From Pseudomonadota bacterium (GTDB lineage Bacteria > Pseudomonadota > Gammaproteobacteria > Burkholderiales > Burkholderiaceae_C): a DNA stretch of 64,000 nt. Below, piece after piece: positions 54,622-63,368 of the stretch. A program made the position numbers and the translations under genes. The notes below the pieces were generated by a model. The model saw nothing but the letters and a program-made list of their open reading frames with translations, searched no databases and was not told where the DNA came from. Every line of letters begins with the position of its first letter. The first letter of the stretch is position 1. The DNA lies in contig JAFEDY010000007.1 in the NCBI GenBank assembly GCA_018241405.1, forward strand, positions 17,738 to 81,737, written 5' to 3'.

Positions 54622-55056
54622 CTATTCGGCGGCCAGGTCGTCCAGGATGGGGCAGTCGGGCCGCGCGTCCCCATGGCAGCAGCCCACCAGCGCCTGCAGG
54701 CTGCGCTGCATGGCCTGCATGGCGGCGATGCGCTCGCTCAGGCTGGCGATGTGCTTTTGCGCGATCTTTTTGACCTGGCTGCTGGCGCGCGCCTTGTCCT
54801 GCCACAGGCCGAGCAGCTGGGCGATCTCCTCCATCGAGAAGCCCAGGTCGCGCGCGCGGCGGATGAAGCGCAGCGTGTGCACGTCGGCCTCGGCGTATTG
54901 GCGGTAGCCGCTGTCGGTGCGCGCCACGCCGGCCAGCAGGCCCAGGCCTTCGTAGTGGCGCACCATGCGCGCGGACACGCCCGCGCGCTCGGCCGCCTGG
55001 CCTATGGGCACGGGCCAGCGCACAGCCGCTGCGGCCGGGGTGGCGTGGCCGGTCAT
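54622..55056 (-). CDS. cueR: CueR-type Cu(I)-responsive MerR regulator
   Basis: This 144-residue MerR-family activator has its HTH at about residues 16-55 (PIGQAAERAGVSARMVRHYE) and a dimerisation helix. A metal loop has Cys127 and Cys135 with eight-residue spacing (CHGDARPDC), and Ser92 lies where E. coli CueR has Ser77. This set marks a monovalent (Cu+/Ag+) sensor. The start MTGHATPAA is chosen because its ATG overlaps the copZ stop. Genes for a copper chaperone and copper ATPase are adjacent. Confidence 0.92.
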   Translation of the reverse strand: MTGHATPAAAAVRWPVPIGQAAERAGVSARMVRHYEGLGLLAGVARTDSGYRQYAEADVHTLRFIRRARDLGFSMEEIAQLLGLWQDKARASSQVKKIAQKHIASLSERIAAMQAMQRSLQALVGCCHGDARPDCPILDDLAAE

Positions 55057-55250
55057 GCGGCGACCTGGTAGCCCTCTTCGCGGATGGCGGTGGCGATGGC
55101 GTCGCGCGCCTTCTCGCTCTCGACCACGACCTGGCCCGTGGGCAGGTCTACCTTGACCAGCGCCTCTTCGTCGAGTGCGCGCACGGCGTGCACCACGGCG
55201 CGCTCGCAGTGGCCGCAGGTCATGCCGGTGACTTGAAACGTGTATTGCAT
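55053..55250 (-). CDS. copZ: Copper chaperone CopZ-like heavy-metal-associated protein
   Basis: This 65-residue ferredoxin-like HMA protein has the Cu(I) site GMTCGHC with Cys12 and Cys15. It carries Cu+ in the cytoplasm to the CopA ATPase. It overlaps cueR by 4 bp in the same operon and is divergent from copA, with a 142-bp control region holding two MerR-type promoters. Confidence 0.93.
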   Translation of the reverse strand: MQYTFQVTGMTCGHCERAVVHAVRALDEEALVKVDLPTGQVVVESEKARDAIATAIREEGYQVAA

Positions 55251-55286
55251 GGGGGTCCTTTCGGTGTGGGCTGTGGAAACGCCTTG

Positions 55287-55317
55287 ATGATGAAGCCTGA
55301 CATGGTGTCAAAGTCAA
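55287..55317 (-). promoter_or_regulatory. MerR/CueR-type promoter of copZ-cueR
   Basis: On the minus strand TTGACT (55317-55312) and CATCAT (55292-55287) are separated by 19 bp, the over-long spacing that MerR-family activators correct. The spacer holds the dyad TTGACACCATGTCAGG, nearly the same sequence as in the copA promoter. The weak -10 suggests dependence on the activator. Confidence 0.7.
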
Positions 55318-55331
55318 GCGCCTTGCATGGC

Positions 55332-55362
55332 TTGACTTTGCCATGATGTCAGGGTTTAAGGT
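55332..55362 (+). promoter_or_regulatory. MerR/CueR-type promoter of copA
   Basis: TTGACT (55332-55337) and TAAGGT (55357-55362) are separated by 19 bp, with TTGCCATGATGTCAGGG between them. This is a standard CueR-type promoter geometry 30 bp before the copA start, and it mirrors the leftward promoter for copZ-cueR. Confidence 0.8.
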
Positions 55363-55392
55363 GAGAGCCATGCTTGATTCCAAGGTATTGCC

Positions 55393-57624
55393 ATGACCTC
55401 TGCCACCTATTCACCCGCCGCCGCCCGCGACACGCTCGACCTGGGCGTGGGCGGCATGACCTGCGCGAGTTGCGTGGGCCGCGTGGAGCGCGCGCTGCGC
55501 AAGGTGCCGGGCGTGCAGGACGCCACGGTGAACCTGGCGACCGAGCGTGCGCACATCGTCTATGACGCCGGCACGGCCCCCGCCATGGATGCCGTGCTGC
55601 GCCGCGCCGTGCGCAATGCGGGCTACGAGCCGCGCTCGGTGGCCGAGCAGGAGGCGGGCGAGGCGCAGAACCCATCCCCCTGGGCCGGCTTCATGCCGGT
55701 GGCGGTGGGCCTGCTGCTGTCGGCGCCGCTGGTGCTGCCGATGTTTGGCGATCTGTTCGGCCAGCACTGGATGCTGCCGGCCTGGGTGCAGTTTCTGCTG
55801 GCCACGCCGGTGCAGTTCTGGCTCGGGGCGCGCTTCTACAAGGCGGGCTGGCATGCGGCCAGGGCGCTGACCGGCAACATGGATCTGCTGGTGGCTATGG
55901 GCACCAGCGCGGGCTATGGCCTGTCGCTGTGGCTGTGGTTGACGGCAGAGCCGGGGCACGCGCCGCACCTGTACTTCGAGGCCTCGGCCGTGGTCATCAC
56001 GCTGGTGCTGCTGGGCAAGTGGTTAGAGGCCCGTGCCAAGCGCCAGACCACGGCGGCGATTCGCGCGCTGCATGCGCTGCGGCCCGAGGTGGCGCATCTG
56101 CTGGGCCGTGACGGCGAGGTCGATGTGCCGATTGCCGAGGTCATGGCCGGCGACCGCCTGGTGGTGCGCCCGGGCGAGCGCATTCCCGTCGATGGTCTGG
56201 TGCATGAGGGCCACACGCAGGTGGACGAGTCCATGCTGACGGGCGAGCCGCTGCCGGTGCTGCGCGAGGCCGGGGGGCCGCTGACGGGCGGCTCCATCAA
56301 CGGCGACGGGCGCATCGTGATGCAGGTCACGGCCGTGGGTGGCGAGACGGTGCTGGCGCGCATCATTCGCCTGGTGGAGGACGCCCAGGCCGCCAAGGCG
56401 CCGATACAGCGCCTGGTGGACAAGGTCTCGGCGGTGTTCGTGCCGACGGTGATCGTGATTGCGCTCATCACGCTGCTGGGCTGGCTGTGGGCCGGCGTGG
56501 GGCTGGAGACGGCGCTGATACGCGCCGTGGCGGTGCTGGTCATTGCCTGCCCCTGCGCGCTGGGGCTGGCGACGCCGGCGGCCATCATGGCCGGCACGGG
56601 CGTGGCGGCGCGGCATGGCATCTTGATCAAGGACGCCGAGGCGCTGGAGCTGGCGCACCGCGTGCGCACCGTGGCCTTCGACAAGACCGGCACGCTGACC
56701 GTGGGCAAGCCGCGGCTGACGGCCTTCCAGGTGGCGCCGGGCGCCGATGAGTCGGCCCTGCTGGCCGCCGTGGCCGCCGTGCAAAGCGGCAGCGAGCACC
56801 CGCTGGCGCGCGCCGTGGTGGCCGCCGCGCAGGAGCGCGGCCTGAGCGTGGCCCAGCCCGAGGGCGTGCGCGCCGTGCCCGGCCGCGGCACCGAGGGCGA
56901 GCTGGCCGGCCGCAGCTATTTGGTGGGCAGCCTGCGCTGGATGCAGGAACTGGGCGTGGACATGGATGCGCTGGCCGGCGAGGCCGCCGCACTGCAGGCG
57001 CAGGGCGCCACGGTGTCGGCCGTGGCCGAGCGGGTCACCGAAGGGCTGGCGGCGCGCGCCCTGCTGGCCTTTGGCGACGAGCCCAAGCCCGGCGCGCGCG
57101 AGGCGCTGGCCGAGCTCAAGGCCCAGGGCGTGCGCTGCGTGATGATCTCGGGCGACAACCGCGGCGCGGCAGAAAGCATGGCGCGCCGCCTGGGCCTGGA
57201 CCCGGCGGCCGGCGAGGTCATGGCCGAGGTGCTGCCCGGCGACAAGGCCGCGGCCGTAGTGGGCTTGAAGCAGGCGGGCCAGGTCGTGGCCATGGTGGGC
57301 GACGGTGTGAATGACGCCCCGGCCCTGGCCGCTGCCGATGTCGGCATGGCCATGGGCAATGGCACCGATGTGGCCATGCACGCGGCCGGCGTGACGCTGA
57401 TGCGCGGCGAGCCGCGCCTGGTGGCGGCGGCGCTCGACATTTCGCACCGCACCGTGGCCAAGATCCGCCAGAACCTGTTCTGGGCCTTTGCCTACAACGT
57501 GGCCGGCATACCGTTGGCGGCCCTGGGCTACCTGAACCCCGTGGTGGCGGGCGCGGCCATGGCGCTGAGCTCGGTGAGCGTGATGACGAATGCGCTGCTG
57601 CTCAAGCGCTGGCGCGCCAAGTAG
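55393..57624 (+). CDS. copA: Cu(I)-exporting P1B-type ATPase CopA
   Basis: CopA exports Cu+ across the inner membrane. The 743 residues have one N-terminal HMA domain (GMTCASC, Cys24 and Cys27), the actuator MLTGEPLPV and the transmembrane metal site CPC at 386-388. The phosphorylation site is DKTGT (Asp430); SGSEHPLA and [16 protein letters not shown] complete the ATP-binding domain. All catalytic residues are intact. A CueR-type promoter precedes it and an 11-bp hairpin follows it. Confidence 0.96.
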   Translation: MTSATYSPAAARDTLDLGVGGMTCASCVGRVERALRKVPGVQDATVNLATERAHIVYDAGTAPAMDAVLRRAVRNAGYEPRSVAEQEAGEAQNPSPWAGFMPVAVGLLLSAPLVLPMFGDLFGQHWMLPAWVQFLLATPVQFWLGARFYKAGWHAARALTGNMDLLVAMGTSAGYGLSLWLWLTAEPGHAPHLYFEASAVVITLVLLGKWLEARAKRQTTAAIRALHALRPEVAHLLGRDGEVDVPIAEVMAGDRLVVRPGERIPVDGLVHEGHTQVDESMLTGEPLPVLREAGGPLTGGSINGDGRIVMQVTAVGGETVLARIIRLVEDAQAAKAPIQRLVDKVSAVFVPTVIVIALITLLGWLWAGVGLETALIRAVAVLVIACPCALGLATPAAIMAGTGVAARHGILIKDAEALELAHRVRTVAFDKTGTLTVGKPRLTAFQVAPGADESALLAAVAAVQSGSEHPLARAVVAAAQERGLSVAQPEGVRAVPGRGTEGELAGRSYLVGSLRWMQELGVDMDALAGEAAALQAQGATVSAVAERVTEGLAARALLAFGDEPKPGAREALAELKAQGVRCVMISGDNRGAAESMARRLGLDPAAGEVMAEVLPGDKAAAVVGLKQAGQVVAMVGDGVNDAPALAAADVGMAMGNGTDVAMHAAGVTLMRGEPRLVAAALDISHRTVAKIRQNLFWAFAYNVAGIPLAALGYLNPVVAGAAMALSSVSVMTNALLLKRWRAK

Positions 57625-57651
57625 CAACGCCCCGCAGGAGGCGGGGCGTTG
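57625..57651. terminator. Hairpin between convergent copA and glpQ
   Basis: CAACGCCCCGC (57625-57635), loop AGGAG, GCGGGGCGTTG (57641-57651) form a perfect 11-bp stem one base after the copA stop. It lacks a T run, so termination would rely on the stem or on Rho. Its position suits both convergent genes. Confidence 0.6.
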
Positions 57652-57656
57652 CGAAC

Positions 57657-58841
57657 TCAGCGGCCCATCTCGCGCAGGTACTCGGTGCGCGCCTGGATGG
57701 CGGTATCGGCAAAGTCGGAGAACACGCCGTCCAGCCCCAGGCGGTAGAAGGCCTTGTATTCGGCCTTGGGGTCGCCCTTGAAGTCGGCCGGAATGCGGCG
57801 CGACTCGTTGCGGAAGGTGTAGGCGTGCACCATCAGACCGGCCTTGTGCGCGTCGGCAATCAAGGTGGTGGGCGGCAGGCTGGAGGCGTCGGCGTAGTTG
57901 ACCTTGCCGTCGCCGTTGATGTCTTTGACCTTGCCGTTGGCGTCGAGCTGGCCCTTGACCGACATGATGTAGGGCTTCCAGGGGCCTATGCCGTCGGCGT
58001 AGGTCTTGATCTCGGCCAGGCCGGCGGTCGTGACCATGTCGCTGAACAGGCGTTTGTCGCCCGCCTTGAACCAGTCGTAGGGCCGGTCGTAGGGGGCGGC
58101 ATAGGTCAGCTTGCCGGTGGCCAGGTCCACGTCGTCGGCGTCGATGAGCTGGATCAGCCTGGTGTTCAGGCCCTGCGCCTTCATGTATTTCAGGCTGCCG
58201 GGCTCGAAGCTTTGCACGTAGATGGGTGCGTCCTTGCTGTTCCAGCCTGCGGCCTTGACCATGGCGATGAGCTTGTCTTCGATGGGCAGGCCCAGCTCGC
58301 GGTGGTAGGTCGGGTTCTTGGTCTCGGGGTAGACCGCCACCACCCGGCCATTGACCGAGTATTTCTTGGCCGCGTCGATGATCTCCTGGAAGGTGACGAT
58401 CTTGTACAGGCCGTTGTATTGCTGCGGGCGTTCGGCGTCGGTGGAGATGCCGCCCAGGGTCTTGATCTCGGCGAGGGTGAAGTCGCTGGCGAACCAGCCT
58501 GTCTGCGTCTCGCCATCGACCTGCACGGTCTTTTTGCGGCTTGCAAACTCGGGGTGGCTGGCCACGTCGGTGCTGTAGGCCAGGTTGGGGTCGTGGCGGG
58601 CGATGAGCACGCCGTCCTTGGTGGAGATGAGGTCGGGTTCGATCACATCGGCGCCCAGTTCTATGGCCTTGACGTAGGCCTCCATGGTTTCCTCAGGCAG
58701 ATAGCCCGATGCGCCACGGTGGGCCACCACGATTGGTTGCTTGCCGTCGAGCGTGAGCAGGGGCGATTTGTCGCTGCCGCCGCAGGCGGTCAGTACGGCG
58801 GCGCCGAGGGTGCACAGCACCAGGTGTTTTTTCATGGTCAT
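57657..58841 (-). CDS. glpQ: Glycerophosphodiester phosphodiesterase, lipoprotein (GlpQ-like)
   Basis: This 394-residue GDPD-family phosphodiesterase has a lipoprotein signal ending LTACG (Cys20). The catalytic set is His41-Arg42 (VVAHRGASGYLPEET), Glu68 and Asp70 (VIEPDL) and His83 (LIARHDPNL). It releases glycerol-3-phosphate from deacylated phospholipids in the periplasm. An EF-hand/dockerin-like calcium loop, DINGDGKVNYAD, sits in the last third, matching the calcium dependence of periplasmic GlpQ enzymes. No glpT lies nearby. Confidence 0.92.
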   Translation of the reverse strand: MTMKKHLVLCTLGAAVLTACGGSDKSPLLTLDGKQPIVVAHRGASGYLPEETMEAYVKAIELGADVIEPDLISTKDGVLIARHDPNLAYSTDVASHPEFASRKKTVQVDGETQTGWFASDFTLAEIKTLGGISTDAERPQQYNGLYKIVTFQEIIDAAKKYSVNGRVVAVYPETKNPTYHRELGLPIEDKLIAMVKAAGWNSKDAPIYVQSFEPGSLKYMKAQGLNTRLIQLIDADDVDLATGKLTYAAPYDRPYDWFKAGDKRLFSDMVTTAGLAEIKTYADGIGPWKPYIMSVKGQLDANGKVKDINGDGKVNYADASSLPPTTLIADAHKAGLMVHAYTFRNESRRIPADFKGDPKAEYKAFYRLGLDGVFSDFADTAIQARTEYLREMGR

Positions 58842-59034
58842 GAATAGGCCTTGGGATAAAACAGGGTGGGATCAACGTGCCTTCGGGAAGTCGCCGACTT
58901 CGCGCAGGACCGGTTCATTGTCGCCGGCCCGGATGGGCGCGCGGCGGCTGAAAACAGCCGTCATGCCACACAATGCCTGTGTGCCATGACAGGCCCGTGA
59001 CATGTGCGGCGCTGCCCAGCCCCCGGGCGCGCTC

Positions 59035-62000
59035 TCAGGCGATGACGGATGGCGTGGCGGGTGGGGTGCCGTTCTTGCGCGGCCCGAACCACGCCACGTA
59101 CAGGGCGGGCAGCACCACCAGCGTCAGCAGCGTGGCCGTGACCAGGCCGCCGATGACGACGATGGCCAGCGGGCGCTGCGTCTCGGCGCCGATCTCGTGC
59201 GACAGCGCCATGGGCAGCAGCCCCAGCATGGCCAGCAGCGCCGTCATGAGCACGGTGCGCAGGCGCTGCATGGAGCCCTGGCGCACGGCGTCGACCACGC
59301 TCATGCCGCCGGCCTGCAGCTGCTGGTAGACCGACAGCATGACCACGCCGTTGAGCACGGCCTGGCCCGACAGCGCAATGAAGCCGATCGCCGCCGATAC
59401 CGACAGCGGTATGCCCAGCAGCCACAGCGCGATGAAGCCGCCGATCAGCGCCAGCGGCACGTTGATGAGGATCAGCGCCGCGGTCTTGAACGACTTGAAG
59501 GCGTCGAACAGCAGCACGAAGATCAGCAACAGCGAGATCGGCACCACCACCGACAGGCGCTTCATGGCCCGCTCCTGGTTCTCGAACTCGCCCGACCAGT
59601 TCAGCTGGTAGGTGTCGGGAATCTTCACGTTCTGCGCCACGCGCGCCTTCATGTCGGCCACCACCGAGCCCATGTCGCGCCCGGCAATGAAGATGCCGAT
59701 GGCGGTGGTGCGCCGCCCGGCCTCGCGCGCGATGTTCATGGCGCCCACACCTTCGCGTATGTCGGTCACGGCCGACAGTGGCACGTAGCCGCCCTCGGGC
59801 GTGGCGATGGGGGTGCGCGGCAGGTTGGCGATGGTGCGCTCGTCGCGGGGCAGGCGCACGGCCACGGCGAACTTGCGCTCGCCCTCCCACAGGCTGGTGG
59901 CGGCCTTGCCGGCGAGCGCGGCCTCGATCACGTCCTGCACGTCGCCCACGTTCAGGCCGTAGCGCGCGGCGCGTTCGCGGTCGATCTCGATGAGCAGCTG
60001 CGGCACTTGGCCGTCGCGGTCGATCTCGGCACGTGCCACGCCGCTGACCTGCTTGACCTCGCGTGCTATTGCATCAGTGATGCGCTTCATCTCCTCCAAA
60101 TCGTCGCCCGCAAGCTTGATGACGATCTGGCCCTTGATCTGCGAGATGGATTCGAGCACGTTGTCGCGTATGGGCTGCGAGAACGCCGGATCGATGCCGG
60201 GGATGGCCATGAGCGCCTGCCGCATCTGCCCGGTGATCTTCTCGCGCGTCATGCCGGGGCGCCACTGGTCCTCGGGCTTGATGTCCACGAAGATCTCGGC
60301 CATGGAGATGGTCTTGGGGTCGGTGCCGTCCTCGGGCTGGCCGGCCTTGGAGACGGTGGTGCGCACCTCGGGCACGCTGAGCAGGGCCTGGCGCGCCATG
60401 TGCAGGATGCGCGCGGCCTCCTCGCTCGACACCGTGGGCGACAGCGTGAAGTTGACCCAGGTCGTGCCCTCGTTGAGCTCGGGCAGGAATTCCGAGCCCA
60501 GGCGCGAGGCCACCACGCCCGAGATGCCGAAGGCCGCCAGCGCGATCATCACCACCTTGCGCCGGTGCACCAGCGCCCAGTCCAGCATTGGGGCATAGAT
60601 GCCCTTGGCGCTGCGCACCAGGCGGTTGTCGCCATGCGGCAGGCGGCGCTTGAGCATCCAGTAGGCCAGCAGCGGCACCAGCGTGAGCGAGAACACCAGC
60701 GAGCCCACCAGCGCCATGGTCACCGACAGCGCCATGGGCTGGAAGATGCGCCCCTCGTGGCGCTGCAGCGCGAAGATGGGGATATGTGCGGCGATGATGA
60801 TGAGCATGGAGAACAGCGTCGGCCGCCCGACCTCGTTGGCGGCGTCGATGATGACCCCGCGCCGGTCGCGCTCGTCCATGTCCTCGCCGCGCTCGGCCAG
60901 GCGGTGCATGATGTTCTCGACCACGATCACCGCGCCGTCCACGATGATGCCGAAGTCCATGGCGCCCAGGCTCAGCAGGTTGGCCGGCACGCCCATGACC
61001 TTCAGGCCCATGAAGGTGGCCAGCAGCGACAGCGGAATCACCACCACCACGGCCAGGCTGGCACGCAGGTTGGACAGGAACAGGTACAGCACCAGCGAGA
61101 CCAGCAGCGCGCCCTCCACGAGATTGCGGAACACCGTGGTCAGCGTCTTGTCCATGAGCCAGGTACGGTCGTAGAAGGGCACGATCTGCACGCCCGGCGG
61201 CAGGCCGCGCGCGTTGAGCTGGGCGATCTTGTCCTTGACGTCCTTGAGCACCTCGCTCGGGTTCTCGCCCTTGCGCATGATGACGATGCCCGTGACCACG
61301 TCGTCGTCGCCGTCCTGGCCCACCACGCCCAGGCGTGGCACGGCGCCGGTCTTTACCTCGGCGACGTCGCGGATCAGGATGGGCGTGCCGCCGCGCGCGG
61401 CCACGACAATGCGGCCGATGTCGTCGGCCGACCGCAGCAGGCCAATGCCGCGAATGGTGTATTGCTGGGCACCCTGCGTGACATAGCTGCCGCCGGCGTT
61501 GGAGTTGCCGCGCCCGAGCACGTCCAGCAGGTTCTGGAACGAGACCTTGTAGGCGCGCAGCTTGTCCAGGTCGGGCTGCACCTCGTATTGCTTGATGGCG
61601 CCGCCCATGGCCACCACGTCGGCCACGCCGGGCACCTGGCGCAGCGCACGCTCCACGGTCCAGTCCTCGATGGTGCGCAGCTCGGTGGTGGTCAGGCCGT
61701 CGCCCTTGAGCCGATAGCGCATGATCTCGCCCACGGGCGTGGCGTTGGGCGCCATCTCGGCCTGCACGCCGGGGGGCAGCTCGACGCTCGACAGGCGCTC
61801 GGCCACCTGCTGGCGCACGATGTTGACGTTGGCCGCGTCGTTGTAGGTTACGACAGTGAACGACAGGCCGAACTGGGTGTGCGAGAACACGCGGATCGCA
61901 TTGGGCAGACCGGCAAGCGCCACCTCGATGGGCAGGGTGACCTGCTTTTCGACCTCCTCGGGCGCGCGGCCGGGAAAAAGCGTGATCACAGTCACCTGGG

Positions 62001-62130
62001 TGTCGGTCACATCCGGGAAGGCCTCCACCGACAGGTGCTTGAAGGCGAAGAAGCCCGCCCCCGCGAACAGCAGCGTGCCCAGGATGATGAACAGCGGCTG
62101 GTGCAGCGCGTAGTGGATCAGCCGCTTCAT
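59035..62130 (-). CDS. czcA: Heavy-metal RND efflux permease, CzcA/CnrA type
   Basis: This 1031-residue HME-RND proton antiporter has an N-terminal membrane helix, two large periplasmic loops and about 12 transmembrane segments. The proton-relay motif in TM4 reads DFGIIVDGAVIVVEN (Asp392, Asp398, Glu405), the divalent-cation CzcA/CnrA signature, not the CusA form. Despite the neighbouring copper genes it more likely exports Co, Zn, Cd or Ni. The adaptor gene overlaps its start by 4 bp. Confidence 0.9.
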   Translation of the reverse strand: MKRLIHYALHQPLFIILGTLLFAGAGFFAFKHLSVEAFPDVTDTQVTVITLFPGRAPEEVEKQVTLPIEVALAGLPNAIRVFSHTQFGLSFTVVTYNDAANVNIVRQQVAERLSSVELPPGVQAEMAPNATPVGEIMRYRLKGDGLTTTELRTIEDWTVERALRQVPGVADVVAMGGAIKQYEVQPDLDKLRAYKVSFQNLLDVLGRGNSNAGGSYVTQGAQQYTIRGIGLLRSADDIGRIVVAARGGTPILIRDVAEVKTGAVPRLGVVGQDGDDDVVTGIVIMRKGENPSEVLKDVKDKIAQLNARGLPPGVQIVPFYDRTWLMDKTLTTVFRNLVEGALLVSLVLYLFLSNLRASLAVVVVIPLSLLATFMGLKVMGVPANLLSLGAMDFGIIVDGAVIVVENIMHRLAERGEDMDERDRRGVIIDAANEVGRPTLFSMLIIIAAHIPIFALQRHEGRIFQPMALSVTMALVGSLVFSLTLVPLLAYWMLKRRLPHGDNRLVRSAKGIYAPMLDWALVHRRKVVMIALAAFGISGVVASRLGSEFLPELNEGTTWVNFTLSPTVSSEEAARILHMARQALLSVPEVRTTVSKAGQPEDGTDPKTISMAEIFVDIKPEDQWRPGMTREKITGQMRQALMAIPGIDPAFSQPIRDNVLESISQIKGQIVIKLAGDDLEEMKRITDAIAREVKQVSGVARAEIDRDGQVPQLLIEIDRERAARYGLNVGDVQDVIEAALAGKAATSLWEGERKFAVAVRLPRDERTIANLPRTPIATPEGGYVPLSAVTDIREGVGAMNIAREAGRRTTAIGIFIAGRDMGSVVADMKARVAQNVKIPDTYQLNWSGEFENQERAMKRLSVVVPISLLLIFVLLFDAFKSFKTAALILINVPLALIGGFIALWLLGIPLSVSAAIGFIALSGQAVLNGVVMLSVYQQLQAGGMSVVDAVRQGSMQRLRTVLMTALLAMLGLLPMALSHEIGAETQRPLAIVVIGGLVTATLLTLVVLPALYVAWFGPRKNGTPPATPSVIA

Positions 62131-63341
62131 TGCCGAGTTTCCTTCTTCGCGCCGGCCTCCTCGGCCAACGACTGGAACTGCCGAGCCAGCAGCAACGCGT
62201 TCTGTGTGACGACCTTCTCGCCCGCCGTCAGGCCACCGGTGATGATGACCTCGCGCGGCCCCTCATGGCCCAGGGTAACGGTGCGCGGCTCGAACACGCC
62301 CGCTTCGGACTCGATGAAGACCGAGTGCCGGGTGCCGTTGAGCAGCACGGCACTGGCGGGCACGACCACGCCGCTGCTGCGGTTCTCGCTGATGCGCGCC
62401 GTGACCAGCATCTCGGCCTTCAGGCGCCGGTCGGCGTTGGGCACCAGGCCGCGTACCTTGATGGTGCGTGTGCTCGGGTCTATGGCGTCGGCGGTGGCCA
62501 TGACGCGGCCAATAAAGCTCTCGCCCGGGTAGGCCGGGACCTGCAGCGAGAAACCTGCGCCTGGGCGCAGCGATGTCAGGTCGCTCTCGCGTGCGTCGAT
62601 CTGTACCCACAGCGTGCCCGGATCGGTGACTACGAACAGCGCCGGTGCGTCCGGGCCGACCTGGTCGGGACGCAGCTCCTGGCCCGGGTTGAGGCGGCGC
62701 TCGACCACCACGCCGGCGATGCTGCTGGTGATCGCGAGCTGCTGGTTCACCGCGTCGGCGCTGCCATACAGGCGGGTGCGGGCGGCGGCACGAGCGGATT
62801 CGGCGCGTGCGCTGGCGGCATCGGCTTCGGCCTGCTCCAGGTCTTTGCGTGCCACGATGCCGGCCTCGAAGAGTTCGCGCTGGCGCGTCAGCGCCTGCTG
62901 CGCCAGCTGTTGGCCCGCATGCGCCTTGGCAGTGTCCGCCTGGGCCTGGCCGAAGTCGGGCGAGGCCAGAAGCGCCAGCGGCGCGCCGGCCTTTACGCTC
63001 TGGCCCAGGTCGGCGCGTATGGCGACCACGCGGCCGGCAAATGGCGGGAACACGCGTTGTGTGCGTTCCTCATTCCAGACCAGCTTGGCGGGCAGCTCCA
63101 CGACCAGGTCCTGTGCGTGGGTCGCCCGGGCCACCGTGAGCAGCGCCAGCTGCGGATGGCCGGGGGCAAAGCGCAGCCGGCCCGATTGCAGTACGGGTGG
63201 CGCGGCCTCCGGGGCGGCGGCTTCGGTAGGCGCCTTGTGGCAGCCCTGCAGCAGGGCGGTGGCGCACAGGGCCAGGGCCAGCAGGCCGCGGACGGCGGTC
63301 TTGTGGCCTGCGAGCAGGCCGGTGGGTATGAATGGCACCAT
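62127..63341 (-). CDS. czcB: RND efflux periplasmic adaptor, CzcB/CusB type
   Basis: This 404-residue membrane-fusion protein has a lipoprotein signal (LLQGC, Cys34), a lipoyl-type half-motif FAGRVVAIRADLGQSVKAGA, and an alpha-hairpin with Ala/Gln/Arg repeats (about 150-230). A beta-barrel and a membrane-proximal domain follow (VVVPASAVLLNGTRHSVFIE). It links the permease to the outer-membrane channel. No extra N-terminal metal-binding domain with Met or His clusters is seen. Confidence 0.9.
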   Translation of the reverse strand: MVPFIPTGLLAGHKTAVRGLLALALCATALLQGCHKAPTEAAAPEAAPPVLQSGRLRFAPGHPQLALLTVARATHAQDLVVELPAKLVWNEERTQRVFPPFAGRVVAIRADLGQSVKAGAPLALLASPDFGQAQADTAKAHAGQQLAQQALTRQRELFEAGIVARKDLEQAEADAASARAESARAAARTRLYGSADAVNQQLAITSSIAGVVVERRLNPGQELRPDQVGPDAPALFVVTDPGTLWVQIDARESDLTSLRPGAGFSLQVPAYPGESFIGRVMATADAIDPSTRTIKVRGLVPNADRRLKAEMLVTARISENRSSGVVVPASAVLLNGTRHSVFIESEAGVFEPRTVTLGHEGPREVIITGGLTAGEKVVTQNALLLARQFQSLAEEAGAKKETRQ

Positions 63342-63368
63342 GATGGATTCGCAGGTCGATTGGGGTTT

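Noticed and set aside
59002..62532. Open frame of 1176 codons on the plus strand opposite czcA
   Set aside because: It is a shadow of the czcA codon pattern in high-GC DNA: His/Arg/Gly/Gln-rich, no domain, and fully antisense to a well-supported gene.
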